This document shows, in pieces, positions 42,785 to 51,393 of a stretch of 59,458 bases of DNA (its first letter is position 1; each line of letters starts with the position of its first letter). Origin of the DNA: Anaerolineae bacterium (GTDB lineage: Bacteria; Chloroflexota; Anaerolineae; Anaerolineales; RBG-16-64-43); contig PLND01000034.1 in NCBI GenBank assembly GCA_003141675.1, positions 88,164-147,621 of the forward strand. The letters are read 5' to 3'. A program made the position numbers and the translations under genes. The notes beneath the pieces were generated by a model. The model saw nothing but the letters and a program-made list of their open reading frames with translations, was not told where the DNA came from and ran no database searches.

Positions 42785-43396
42785 TTACCGAAAAATTTTC
42801 CTATTTTCAAAAAACCACAGAAAGATGTAGCCGGTGATAGCCAATGGGAGCAAATACATTACTCCGATGCAAAGATTCCCTTTGGATACCGCAATCGAGA
42901 AAAAAAGAAGCGGAACGCCCGTGAGAATCGACAGGCCTTGTGACGCCAAGACGTAAATCCGGGCCCAATTCCTCATCGTCCAAAGCCCCCAGCCGACAAC
43001 GAGATTGAGGATCGAAAAAATAAACAACACGATCAGAACTATCCCAAAATATACGGGCAGCAGCTTCAAGAGGTTCGGATCGACCGCTCCGGCATCGTTT
43101 AGCTGCGTAGAGACCGTGGATAGGTTAGCGGACGATGTATTTCCCAGGAAGACAAAAAGAGAAATAAACCCTGAGATGCCTCCGAGGAACATCAGCGCCG
43201 AATAAAGACTGATGCAACCTGGGCGTTTATACCCCGAGGCGCGCCTACTACTGGCCGGGCTGGTGCCGGAAGCGGCGTGAAGTATTATTTTTCCGGATTG
43301 ATCCGGCGAAATAGGGAGTGGTTTTTTACAGTAATAACAGATCGTAGCTGTATCGTCATTAAAGGAACCGCAGGAGGGACATTGAACCGTTAACAT
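42785..43396 (-). CDS. Zinc-ribbon membrane protein (copy 2)
   Basis: A 203-residue protein of unknown function. The N-terminal zinc ribbon is CPSC (6-9) plus CYYC (20-23). A Ser/Pro linker and three or four TM segments follow, ending WFFENRKIFR. It is a diverged paralogue of the neighbouring gene at 43447: same start MLT, same ribbon spacing, and the same C-terminus (WFFEHKRIFE). It is the last gene of the minus-strand operon. Confidence 0.7.
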   Translation of the reverse strand: MLTVQCPSCGSFNDDTATICYYCKKPLPISPDQSGKIILHAASGTSPASSRRASGYKRPGCISLYSALMFLGGISGFISLFVFLGNTSSANLSTVSTQLNDAGAVDPNLLKLLPVYFGIVLIVLFIFSILNLVVGWGLWTMRNWARIYVLASQGLSILTGVPLLFFSIAVSKGNLCIGVMYLLPLAITGYIFLWFFENRKIFR

Positions 43397-43446
43397 GGTG
43401 ATTTTTATTAATTTACATTCGTCGGGTCTCGGGATAAAGGGAAGAT

Positions 43447-44076
43447 TTACTCAAAAATCCTTTTATGTTCGAAAAACCAAACAACGCAGTATACGTTAAG
43501 GAGGACTCCCAGAAGAAGGAGGAAAAAATTGATCACATTTTCCGGTGTAGTGTAGAAGTGGATGACAAAATTACCGAACAAGGCGAAATTTCCCGCCAGG
43601 AGCATCATCAGAAGAATGAGCACGATTGTACGGGCCCACTTTTTTAGATTTAATATTCCATAACAAAGAATGAGGAACATGCCGATGGTGACAACCACGG
43701 GGATCGGGTATTGAATCGCGATATTAATATAGTCTCCCAGACCGTTTAAATAATAGGAGATATAAACTCCTGCGTCCGTCGGCAGGACGGGAATTTTCCA
43801 TTGAATGAGTTTGTACGCGCCATTAATCCATTGAAAGACGACGACGATGGAGAGAAAGACCAGTATCCCTGAAAAGATTACCAGGCATCCCGGAGGGGAT
43901 TTCCGTTTGATGGGGGTTGCCGGTGAAGAAAACGTGACGGTCTTTGGTCCGGGTGTCTTGGAATGTTTTTTCTTCGGTTTGCCGGGTTGGTCGGGGAGCT
44001 GCTTGTGGCAAAAGTAACACTCTCCCGCCTGGACATCGTTGTATGAACCGCAATAAGGGCATTTCTCGGTCAGCAT
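43447..44076 (-). CDS. Zinc-ribbon membrane protein (copy 1)
   Basis: A 209-residue protein of unknown function. An N-terminal zinc ribbon (CPYC, CYFC), a Lys/Pro-rich linker and four TM segments. It begins 9 nt after the GT2 stop, so it is probably co-transcribed with it. A tandem duplication with the gene at 42785 is evident from the matched ends of the proteins. A sensor or membrane-assembly role is conceivable, but nothing in the sequence decides it. Confidence 0.7.
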   Translation of the reverse strand: MLTEKCPYCGSYNDVQAGECYFCHKQLPDQPGKPKKKHSKTPGPKTVTFSSPATPIKRKSPPGCLVIFSGILVFLSIVVVFQWINGAYKLIQWKIPVLPTDAGVYISYYLNGLGDYINIAIQYPIPVVVTIGMFLILCYGILNLKKWARTIVLILLMMLLAGNFALFGNFVIHFYTTPENVINFFLLLLGVLLNVYCVVWFFEHKRIFE

Positions 44077-44085
44077 TTTTATTCC

Positions 44086-44841
44086 TCAAGGCTCCATCGC
44101 CTTGTCTTTGGGTTCCAGGCGGTGGTGCCGGAGCCAGAGTTGCCAAACCCTCCAAGCCGCCTCGATTTTAACACCCATGCTCATTTTGGATTCCCCGATC
44201 CGGCGGTCCTCGAACGTGATCGGATATTCGCACACGCGGTAGCCCAGCCGCTGGGCGAGATACGCCATCTCCACCAAGAACACGTAACCGCTGGAGTGGA
44301 TGCGGTCCAGACCGATGCCGACGAGGGTCTCCCGCCGCCAAAGTTTAAACCCCGCCGTAGGGTCGTGGATCCGGAGACCGAGAATGGTTCGGGCGTAAAA
44401 ACTCGCCCAGCGCGAGAGCACTTTGCGTCCCATGTCCCAGCGTTTGTCCAACCCGCCTCCGGGAATATACCGCGAACCGACGACGACGTCGTAGTCGGCC
44501 AGGAGTTGGGTCATCCGCACCAGAGCGTCCGGCGGATGGGAAAAGTCGCAGTCGATCTGGGCCACCGCCTCGGTGCGTTGAGCGAGCGCGGCGCGAAATC
44601 CGGCCAGGTAAGCTGTGCCCAGGCCGAATTTCCCGGGACGGTGGATCACCGAGATCCGGCATCCGGAATCCTTTGCCAACGCGTCTGCCAATGCGCCGGT
44701 CCCGTCCGGGGAGTTATCGTCGACGATCACAAGATTGAGATCGGGAAACGGCAGGGCGCGCAACGCCGTCACCATGGCCGTCAGGTTTTTCGCCTCGTTG
44801 TAAGTTGGGATAACAATCGATAGCGAAGTAATGGCAGTCAT
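44086..44841 (-). CDS. Polyprenol-phosphate mannosyltransferase-like GT2
   Basis: A 251-residue family 2 glycosyltransferase with the features of dolichol-phosphate-mannose synthases. It has IVIPTYNEAKNLTAMV, VDDNSPDGTGALAD, the DxD-bearing QIDCDFSHPP, and GSRYIPGGGLDKRWDMGRKVLSRWAS. It lacks the C-terminal TM region of some family members, so it works at the membrane surface. It would load a sugar from GDP- or UDP-sugar onto a polyprenyl phosphate for GT-C enzymes, such as the PIG-V-like protein at 281. Its ATG overlaps the response regulator stop (ATGA). Confidence 0.88.
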   Translation of the reverse strand: MTAITSLSIVIPTYNEAKNLTAMVTALRALPFPDLNLVIVDDNSPDGTGALADALAKDSGCRISVIHRPGKFGLGTAYLAGFRAALAQRTEAVAQIDCDFSHPPDALVRMTQLLADYDVVVGSRYIPGGGLDKRWDMGRKVLSRWASFYARTILGLRIHDPTAGFKLWRRETLVGIGLDRIHSSGYVFLVEMAYLAQRLGYRVCEYPITFEDRRIGESKMSMGVKIEAAWRVWQLWLRHHRLEPKDKAMEP

Positions 44842-45698
44842 AGGGTTCGCGAAGGCGTTTGATCCAAGGCGTTTTGCAGCGAATCCAATGATGGGAAGGT
44901 CCCATCCGTGGACGAGAGGAATCGGAAATGGAATGTTACTTCCGCCGTAGTCTGATGGGAATCCAGTTTGGCCATGACCGGGGAAAACGACCGGGCTGTT
45001 TGATCGAGCGTTGCGGCAATGGTTTTGGTAAACTCAAGCAGCGAGGGCATGTCGCTGAGAATGACGAATTCGTTGAACGACAGATGGCCAACCATGGCGC
45101 CGACCTTCAGTTGTACGGCAGCGCCGTGTTGAAGCGCCTGCCCGATGGCCTGCAGCATGTCGTCGGCCACGGGGAACCCGCGGCTGGCGCGAAAGGCGTC
45201 CATGCCGTGGATTTGGATGGTCACGATCGACCAATCCGGTTGTAGGAGGATCCGCTGCAGCCCGTCTTCCACGGGTTTGCCTTCGGGGAGGGCGGTTACC
45301 GAATTCGCCGTGCGTTTTCTCCGGGCGCGGTCCACGGCGTTGCGCACGCGCAGGCCGATCTCCTGCAGGTCGAAGGGTTTGCCAAGGTAATCGTCCACCC
45401 CGGCCTCCAACCCTTTCAGCCGGTCGTCGCGGTCGCGCAAATCGGTCAGCATCAGGATCGGAACTGCGGCCGTCCGCCGACTGTTGCGCAGCCGCCGTGC
45501 CACCTCAAATCCGTCGATTCCCGGCAAGCGAATATCCAATAGGACCAGATCCGGATGCGTGTCCAGGGCGAGCGGCTCCGCTTCTTCCCCGCGGCGGACG
45601 CATTCAGTCCGGTAATTCTGGGATTGAAAATAGGTTTCCAGAAGGCTGGCCGTCCCGGAATCGTCTTCTACTATTAACAGCAGCGGTTTTTCCGCCAT
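44838..45698 (-). CDS. Response regulator with degenerate GGDEF domain
   Basis: A 286-residue protein. Residues 5-~120 are a CheY-like receiver with VEDD, LVLLDIRLPGIDGFE (phosphorylated Asp) and YLGKPF (Lys). Residues ~145-275 look like a GGDEF-type domain that has lost its catalytic motif: HLSFNEFVIL stands where GGDEF-containing proteins have RLGGDEFVIL. It is therefore unlikely to make cyclic-di-GMP; it may bind nucleotide or another protein. No histidine kinase gene is adjacent. An AAGGAAA site precedes the ATG. It follows the V4R gene by 9 nt. Confidence 0.82.
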   Translation of the reverse strand: MAEKPLLLIVEDDSGTASLLETYFQSQNYRTECVRRGEEAEPLALDTHPDLVLLDIRLPGIDGFEVARRLRNSRRTAAVPILMLTDLRDRDDRLKGLEAGVDDYLGKPFDLQEIGLRVRNAVDRARRKRTANSVTALPEGKPVEDGLQRILLQPDWSIVTIQIHGMDAFRASRGFPVADDMLQAIGQALQHGAAVQLKVGAMVGHLSFNEFVILSDMPSLLEFTKTIAATLDQTARSFSPVMAKLDSHQTTAEVTFHFRFLSSTDGTFPSLDSLQNALDQTPSRTL

Positions 45699-45707
45699 AT
45701 CATTTCC

Positions 45708-46331
45708 TTAAAGGGCGCCTGCAATGGAAAACTCGCACTGCGAGTCGCCCTGCGCCATGCATCGGATCTCCGTCGTCTTCACGGCGGATCCTGCGCCGAA
45801 CCAATCCGCCGCCGCTTGTACCATTCCGCCCATGCTGTGGCATAGGCAGCCCGCCGCCGGCCGTCCCGCGCATTCCGGACAGGCAAGGATCCGGAAGCGG
45901 AGCCCGTCGCCCGCGGTCTCGCACTTGCATTCTACGTCACTGACAAGTCCGAGCAACCGGACGATGGATTGCATCCGGAATTCAAATGGGGATGCGGCCG
46001 ATCCTATGGGGAAACCGGAATGCTCCGCGCCGACCATTGCTGCCGTCATTTTCAACAGCCGGGTAAACGCGGTTCGTCCGGCACTCATGAGAATCCACAT
46101 CGCTCCCGACTCTCCGTAAAACTCCGTCACCGAAGCGCAAATTGCGCTGTAACAGGAAAAGTCGACCGACTTTTCTAGGTCCTTGGCGGATCCTTCCGGG
46201 CAGCGATTCGGACTCGGGATCGCGCGCAGCATGGCGTTCGTTCCCTCGAGACCTATCGTTTCGGTTAATCCCTCCCGAAAAAAGAACATCCAACGAACGG
46301 GAAGATATTTTCCGGTGGCACGCAGAAGCAC
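45708..46331 (-). CDS. V4R-domain (hydrocarbon-binding-like) protein
   Basis: A 207-residue protein whose C-terminal half fits the V4R small-molecule-binding domain: CPECAGRPAAGCLCHSMGGMV, then ADWFGAG and CMAQGDSQCEFSI. The last motif (C-x2-G-x2-x-C-x-F) is the family hallmark, possibly with a metal. I chose GTG 46331, since it has an AGGGAG site 7 nt upstream and lies just downstream of a TTGACA-17-TACATT promoter. An ATG at 46289 is the alternative. It heads the operon with the response regulator and lies divergent from the Roadblock gene, a pairing typical of small signalling modules (inference). Confidence 0.75.
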   Translation of the reverse strand: MLLRATGKYLPVRWMFFFREGLTETIGLEGTNAMLRAIPSPNRCPEGSAKDLEKSVDFSCYSAICASVTEFYGESGAMWILMSAGRTAFTRLLKMTAAMVGAEHSGFPIGSAASPFEFRMQSIVRLLGLVSDVECKCETAGDGLRFRILACPECAGRPAAGCLCHSMGGMVQAAADWFGAGSAVKTTEIRCMAQGDSQCEFSIAGAL

Positions 46332-46364
46332 TGCTCGCTCCCTGGGGAAAAAACCGTTCGCAGG

Positions 46365-46393
46365 AATGTAGCATACGGGTTGGGCGATGTCAA
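46365..46393 (-). promoter_or_regulatory. Promoter of V4R operon
   Basis: On the minus strand a consensus TTGACA (46393-46388), a 17-nt spacer ending TGC, and TACATT (46370-46365). It fixes the transcript start near 46358 and so favours the GTG at 46331. Confidence 0.82.
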
Positions 46394-46453
46394 GCGATGC
46401 GGGCGCTCGCGCAGATTGCGGAAGGAAATATGACCGGAGCACGGGGTAAATAC

Positions 46454-46482
46454 TTGCCCGTGCGGGCCGGATATGGTATTAT
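46454..46482 (+). promoter_or_regulatory. Promoter of Roadblock gene
   Basis: TTGCCC (46454-46459), 17 nt, then TATTAT (46477-46482) with TGG directly before it. It is divergent from the V4R promoter, 60 bp away. Confidence 0.8.
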
Positions 46483-46529
46483 CAGCGAGACCTTTTCCCG
46501 TTCCGTGCTCGTTCAGAAAGAGGCATTGG

Positions 46530-46907
46530 ATGGTTCAAAAGACTCGAGTAGATCAAATGGTTACCCGCCTGCGGGATATGCAGGCCAGCACTCCTGATGT
46601 GGAAGCCTCCGCGGTAGTCAGTGTCGATGGATTGATCATCGCTTCCTCGCTCCCGGCCAGCGTTGAAGAAGACAGGGTATCCGCCATGTCGGCGGCGATG
46701 CTCAGTCTGGGGGAACGCATCGCCGGTGAACTGGGCCGGGGGACGCTTTCCCAGGTGTATATCCACGGGGACAAGGGTTATGTCCTTTTGACCGCCGTTG
46801 GTGCGGAAGCGGTACTGACGGTACTCGCGCGCGAAAGCGCCAAACTGGGTTTGGTTTTCCTGGAGATCCGCCGTGCGGCAGATGATTTATCGAAAATGGT
46901 GGGATAG
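46530..46907 (+). CDS. Roadblock/LC7 domain protein
   Basis: A 125-residue single-domain Roadblock/LC7 protein. VEASAVVSVDGLIIASSLP and SLGERIAGELGRGTLSQVYIHGDKGYVLL show the typical beta-alpha-beta pattern. Bacterial members such as MglB regulate small Ras-like GTPases; no mglA-type gene is in this window. The ATG at 46530 has GAGG 7 nt upstream. It ends before a strong terminator. Confidence 0.88.
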   Translation: MVQKTRVDQMVTRLRDMQASTPDVEASAVVSVDGLIIASSLPASVEEDRVSAMSAAMLSLGERIAGELGRGTLSQVYIHGDKGYVLLTAVGAEAVLTVLARESAKLGLVFLEIRRAADDLSKMVG

Positions 46908-46947
46908 GTCGCCCAGCCAGGATGGGCATTTCCTCAAAGCCGGATCC

Positions 46948-46989
46948 GGTGGGGAGGCGGCAACTGTCAGCCTCCCCACCGCTTTTTTT
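46948..46989 (+). terminator. Intrinsic terminator before pyrG
   Basis: A perfect 11-bp stem (46948-46958 with 46970-46980), an 11-nt loop and seven T (46983-46989). It lies 17 nt before the pyrG start, too close for a pyrG promoter in between. It either ends the Roadblock transcript or acts as a pyrG attenuator. Confidence 0.9.
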
Positions 46990-47006
46990 AAGTAACAGGA
47001 GGACAT

Positions 47007-48617
47007 GTGACGCGATATATATTCTTCACCGGTGGTGTGGTCAGTTCGGTCGGCAAGGGAGTCACCGCGGCGTCCATCGGATTGCTGCTGAAGGAACGCG
47101 GCTTTCGTGTGGCGGTTCAAAAACTCGATCCGTACATCAATGTCGACCCCGGTACTATGAGTCCCTATCAACACGGTGAAGTGTACGTCCTCGACGACGG
47201 AGCCGAGACCGACCTGGACCTCGGTCATTACGAACGCTTTATCGATATCAGCTTGAGCCGGGTATGCAACGTCACCTCCGGCCAGGTGTATGCCGAGGTT
47301 ATTTCCAAAGAACGCCGCGGAGATTTTCTGGGAGGAACCATTCAGGTAATCCCGCATATCACCAACGAAATCAAGCATCGGATCGGGATGGTGGCAAAAA
47401 ATCTCGACGCGGAGATTGTACTAGTCGAAGTCGGGGGAACCGTCGGCGATATCGAAAGCCTACCGTTTCTCGAAGCGCTGCGCCAGATGCGCACCGATGT
47501 GGGCCGGAGCAATACCTTTTTCGTCCATGTCACCTGGCTGCCGCACATTGGAGCAACCGGCGAGTTGAAAACCAAACCTACCCAGCATTCCGTGGCCGAG
47601 TTGAGATCCATCGGCATTCAACCGGATATGATTGTTGCCCGGTCCGACCTGCCGATGGACGGGGATTTACGCTCTAAAATCGCGTTGTTTTGCGACGTGG
47701 AGCTGCGCGCGGTTGTCCCGCTGGTGACGCTGCCGACAATCTATCAGGCGCCGCTGGTGATCGATGAAGCCGGGGTGGGGGATTTGATAGTCGACCGGCT
47801 GGGGCTGGAATCCCGCCGTCGGCCGAACTGGACCGAATGGAAACACATGGTTCAGGAACTGACCCGCGATCGCCCGAAAGTAAAGATCGCCCTGGTTGGA
47901 AAATACGTGGAATTGCAGGACGCCTATATGAGCGTCCGCGAAGCGCTCAAGCACGCCGGGGTGGCCACGGGATACGACGCCGAAATCCTGTGGGTTCATT
48001 CCGCCGATCTGGAGAAAAACAAGGGCTGGGATTTGATCGAACAAGCGGACGGGATCGTGGTTCCCGGCGGATTTGGCACGCGGGGTATCGAAGGAAAGAT
48101 TCAAACCGCACGGTATGCCCGCGAGAAGAAAATTCCCTACCTGGGGTTGTGCCTGGGAATGCAGGTAATGGTGATTGAATTCGGACGGTTCGCGCTGGGC
48201 GACGAGACGGCGCATTCCACGGAGTTCGACCGGAACACGGCTCATCCTGTGATCGACCTGTTGCCGGAACAACGCGACATCTCCGACATGGGCGGAACGA
48301 TGCGCCTGGGGCTCTATCCCTGCCAGTTACAACCGGGGACGAAAGCGGCGGCGGCGTATGGAAAACAAAAAGATGTTAAGGAACGCCACCGCCACCGCTT
48401 TGAATTCAATAATAATTATCGGGAGTTGCTCGGCTCAAAGGGAATGGCGTTTTCCGGCCTCTCGCCCGACGGGAACCTTGTGGAAATTGCGGAGATTGCG
48501 GATCACCCGTTTATGGTCGGCAGCCAGTTCCATCCGGAATTTCTCTCCCGGCCAAACCGGCCGCATCCCTTGTTCCGCGCGTTTCTGGAAGCGGCTATCA
48601 AGCAATCCAAACACTGA
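47007..48617 (+). CDS. pyrG: CTP synthase
   Basis: A 536-residue enzyme making CTP from UTP, ATP and glutamine. The amidoligase half opens with FFTGGVVSSVGKGVTAASIG and continues KLDPYINVDPGTMSPYQHGEV. The C-terminal glutamine amidotransferase half has PGGFGTRGIEGK, YLGLCLGMQVMVIEF (catalytic Cys) and QFHPEFLSRP (His-Glu). It starts at GTG 47007 with AGGAGG 5 nt upstream. It is downstream of a strong hairpin terminator. Confidence 0.96.
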   Translation: MTRYIFFTGGVVSSVGKGVTAASIGLLLKERGFRVAVQKLDPYINVDPGTMSPYQHGEVYVLDDGAETDLDLGHYERFIDISLSRVCNVTSGQVYAEVISKERRGDFLGGTIQVIPHITNEIKHRIGMVAKNLDAEIVLVEVGGTVGDIESLPFLEALRQMRTDVGRSNTFFVHVTWLPHIGATGELKTKPTQHSVAELRSIGIQPDMIVARSDLPMDGDLRSKIALFCDVELRAVVPLVTLPTIYQAPLVIDEAGVGDLIVDRLGLESRRRPNWTEWKHMVQELTRDRPKVKIALVGKYVELQDAYMSVREALKHAGVATGYDAEILWVHSADLEKNKGWDLIEQADGIVVPGGFGTRGIEGKIQTARYAREKKIPYLGLCLGMQVMVIEFGRFALGDETAHSTEFDRNTAHPVIDLLPEQRDISDMGGTMRLGLYPCQLQPGTKAAAAYGKQKDVKERHRHRFEFNNNYRELLGSKGMAFSGLSPDGNLVEIAEIADHPFMVGSQFHPEFLSRPNRPHPLFRAFLEAAIKQSKH

Positions 48618-48623
48618 GCGGAT

Positions 48624-49361
48624 TTACCTTCGGCGCCGGCCGCCCAGGCCGCCCAACAAAAACACATAGTAGAGCACTTGGAATAAGGCAGTCGCCAAAG
48701 CCGCCACGTAAGTCATCGCGGCTGCGTTCAGCACATCGTTGACCCCGCGCGCATCTTCCTCGGTGACCACCAGGCCGCTTTCGGTGAGCATCTGGCGCGC
48801 CCGGAAGCTGGCGTTAAACTCCACCGGCAAAGTGGCCAGGGCGAACAATGCGCCGAGCGAAAAGAACAGCACGCCGAGCCAGGCGATCGGATAGAACCCA
48901 AGGATCAATCCGCCGAAGATCAAAATCCATCCCAGCGTGGAGCCGATGTTGGTCACCGGGACCAGCGCGCTGCGGAACAGGAACGGTGTGTAGCCTTCCG
49001 CTTTTTGGGCGGCGTGTCCGATTTCGTGTGCAGCCACCGCGATGGACGCCACCGAAGCCTGGGTGGCCACTTCCTGCGAGAGATACAGGGTGTTGTCGGT
49101 GGGATCATAGCGGTCGGTTAGGCGGCCGCCGATCCCGGCTAGATGGACTCCCGAGAGGCCGCCCGAGGTGGATAGATTCGCATCATGGTATCCGCCGTAG
49201 GAAAGCAAGCGCCGGGCGGCTTCCGTTCCGTTGATGTGGGCCGAGTTGGGCGTCTTGCCCCATTTGGAGTAAGCGTGATTTACCCGCCACTGCGCAATGA
49301 ACATCAGCAGGAGGCCTGGGATCATAAACAGCAGATAAGTTGGATCAAGGAAAAGAAACAT
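48624..49361 (-). CDS. YugP-type membrane zinc metallopeptidase
   Basis: A 245-residue integral membrane protease. Family features are LLMFIAQWRV near the N-terminus, DPTDNTLYLS, the zinc motif AAHEIGHAAQ (about 110-119) and PVEFNASFRA with the third ligand Glu. Four TM segments. The Gly/Arg tail GGLGGRRRR is cytoplasmic. The ATG at 49361 has an AAGGAG site. It follows the CtpA-type protease gene by 14 nt, so two membrane proteases share an operon. The substrate is unknown. Confidence 0.88.
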   Translation of the reverse strand: MFLFLDPTYLLFMIPGLLLMFIAQWRVNHAYSKWGKTPNSAHINGTEAARRLLSYGGYHDANLSTSGGLSGVHLAGIGGRLTDRYDPTDNTLYLSQEVATQASVASIAVAAHEIGHAAQKAEGYTPFLFRSALVPVTNIGSTLGWILIFGGLILGFYPIAWLGVLFFSLGALFALATLPVEFNASFRARQMLTESGLVVTEEDARGVNDVLNAAAMTYVAALATALFQVLYYVFLLGGLGGRRRR

Positions 49362-49375
49362 ACACTACGCTCCTT

Positions 49376-50578
49376 TTATTGAAGAAGTTCCAACGCCCGA
49401 TCGCGCTGTGGATCCTTGCCGGCATCGATGTCGGCCTGCAGAATTGGTTTTTCGAAGGTCGGTGTGAGCCCGAGGTTTGCGATCTGACGTCCATTGGGAG
49501 TGTACCAGCGGGCTACGGTGATGCGGACGGCGCCCATATTGTTAACCAAGGGGAGCCAAACTTGCACCGAGCCTTTCCCATAGGTCGGCATTCCCACGAG
49601 AGGGGCGCGATCGTAATCCTGGATCGCTCCGGCAACGATTTCGGCCGCCGATGCGGTTCCGCCGTCCACCAGCACGACGAGTGGAATCGTGGTAGCTAAT
49701 CCCCCGCCATGCGTATACGACCGGATTTCATGCCCGTCGCCGTACCGTTCGACCACCAGGAGTTTATCCGCCGGCAGGAATTGCGAGGCTACGTCCACCG
49801 CCGACGTGACCAAGCCGCCGGGGTTGCCGCGCAGATCGAGGATTAGCCCTTTGGGGTGTTTGTTCATCAGGTCCTGCAGCGACGTTTGAAGTTGCGCACT
49901 CGCCGTGTCGGAAAAGATCGCCAGCGAAACATAGCCGATGTTTCCAGCCAGCATGCTGGTTTTCACCACGGGTGGATCGATCTTGGCCCGGATGAGGTCG
50001 AATTGCAGCGGTTGCGATTCCCCCGCGCGTTTGATGGTCAGCTTCACATGCGTGCCGGCCGGGCCGAGCAGCTTATCTCGCGCTACGGAAGGATCCACGC
50101 CGGTCATGTCGACGCCGTCGACGGCGACGATTTCATCGCCGGCTTTAAGACCGGCCTTATCCGCGGGGGATCCGGGGAAGGGATCGACGATTTTTATGTA
50201 TTGCCCCGTAAGGTCCACTTCCGCCCCGATCCCCTCGTATCCTTCGAGCGAGGCGGTAGCGGCGGTATAGGTATCGGGGCTCATGTAGGTGGAGTGCTCG
50301 TCTCCCAACGATTGCATCATGCCGTCGATTGCCCCCTGGATCAGCTTGGTATCGTTCACCGGTTGATCCACGTAATTGGCATGAATAAGATCCCATGCCT
50401 GCTGGAAGGGAGCCATGGCGCCACCCGACAGCGTTCCATTGGAGCGTCCGACGAGGAAGCCGATCCCGAGCGAGGTTGCGCTCAAACAGAGGGCCAGCCA
50501 GATGACGGCGATGCCGATGATAATCCCGCGGAGCCGTATTCCGCCGGGTGCTTTGGTTGGGACAATTTCTGGTTGCAT
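49376..50578 (-). CDS. S41 C-terminal processing protease (CtpA-like)
   Basis: A 400-residue exported serine protease. An N-terminal TM/signal anchor (about 18-46) precedes a short helical region and a PDZ domain (IGAEVDLTGQYIKIVDPFPGSPADKAGLKAGDEIVAVDG, ~115-195 region). The S41 catalytic core follows: LILDLRGNPGG, then the Ser in DGGTASAAEIVAGAI and the Lys in YGKGSVQ. Family enzymes trim C-termini of secreted proteins. The ATG at 50578 has AGGAG about 9 nt upstream; GTG at 50587 is less well placed. Confidence 0.9.
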   Translation of the reverse strand: MQPEIVPTKAPGGIRLRGIIIGIAVIWLALCLSATSLGIGFLVGRSNGTLSGGAMAPFQQAWDLIHANYVDQPVNDTKLIQGAIDGMMQSLGDEHSTYMSPDTYTAATASLEGYEGIGAEVDLTGQYIKIVDPFPGSPADKAGLKAGDEIVAVDGVDMTGVDPSVARDKLLGPAGTHVKLTIKRAGESQPLQFDLIRAKIDPPVVKTSMLAGNIGYVSLAIFSDTASAQLQTSLQDLMNKHPKGLILDLRGNPGGLVTSAVDVASQFLPADKLLVVERYGDGHEIRSYTHGGGLATTIPLVVLVDGGTASAAEIVAGAIQDYDRAPLVGMPTYGKGSVQVWLPLVNNMGAVRITVARWYTPNGRQIANLGLTPTFEKPILQADIDAGKDPQRDRALELLQ

Positions 50579-50686
50579 ACGTCTCACTCCTAGGACCTGA
50601 ACTTTTACGCGTTACGTCACGCTACTAGTACCATAAAAAAGATAAAAGGAAGATAAGAAGTCGACGGACGCGTTTTCCGTGCAACG

Positions 50687-51325
50687 CTATAGGATCAGGT
50701 CGGCAAGTTGGTAAATCGAATCGATCTGGTATTCCTCGGATGGCGATGGAAATTTGCCGTGAACCAGCACGCTGGTCATTCCCATTTCCCTGGCCGGTTT
50801 CAAATTCCGCGGGAGGTCGTCGACCAGGGCGCAATCTTCCGGTTGCGGAGAACCGGCCAATTGCATGGCGATGCGGTAGGAAGCCTCCATCGGTTTGCAG
50901 GCGAAACCTGTCGAGAAAATATCGACGATTCCATTAAAACAATCTTCGATATCCAATCTGGAAAGCACCCTGAGGATATATGGCCGGTCGGCGTTGGAAA
51001 AAATTATTTTTTTCTGGGGGAGCGCTTCGAGCATTCGCCGCAATGCCGGGTCCGGCGCCAGGTACTGTTCCAACGGAATGTCGTGGACGAACCGGGAATA
51101 GTCTGTCGGATCGACGCTATACTCCGCTCGCAGTCCGTTGAGCGCCGTTCCATATTCGGAAAAATATCGTTTACGCAATGCGTCCACTTCCGGCTCCGGG
51201 ATCCCGGTCCGTTCGACCATATAGCGATTGATCCGTGATGCGATTTCCCGCCAGACTCCGCGTTCCGGAGCATACAGGGTATCGTCCAGATCGAAGAAAA
51301 TGCAGGCGGGGGAAAAGGTTTTCAT
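50687..51325 (-). CDS. HAD hydrolase, pyrimidine 5'-nucleotidase type
   Basis: A 212-residue HAD phosphatase. Motif I is IFFDLDDTLY, motif II IIFSNADRPYILRVL, motif III includes FACKPMEASYRIA, and motif IV is CALVDDLPRNLKPA. The helical cap and the DLDDTLYAPERGVW start match the family of pyrimidine 5'-nucleotidases such as yeast SDT1/PHM8. The ATG at 51325 is preferred over GTG 51331, but neither has a ribosome binding site. A TATACT box lies ~30 nt upstream. Confidence 0.85.
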   Translation of the reverse strand: MKTFSPACIFFDLDDTLYAPERGVWREIASRINRYMVERTGIPEPEVDALRKRYFSEYGTALNGLRAEYSVDPTDYSRFVHDIPLEQYLAPDPALRRMLEALPQKKIIFSNADRPYILRVLSRLDIEDCFNGIVDIFSTGFACKPMEASYRIAMQLAGSPQPEDCALVDDLPRNLKPAREMGMTSVLVHGKFPSPSEEYQIDSIYQLADLIL

Positions 51326-51393
51326 GGGCACAATTCGCGGGGGTCCCGACCAGAGAGTATACCCCTAGCAAGATGAGGGAAGAGTCGGGATTT

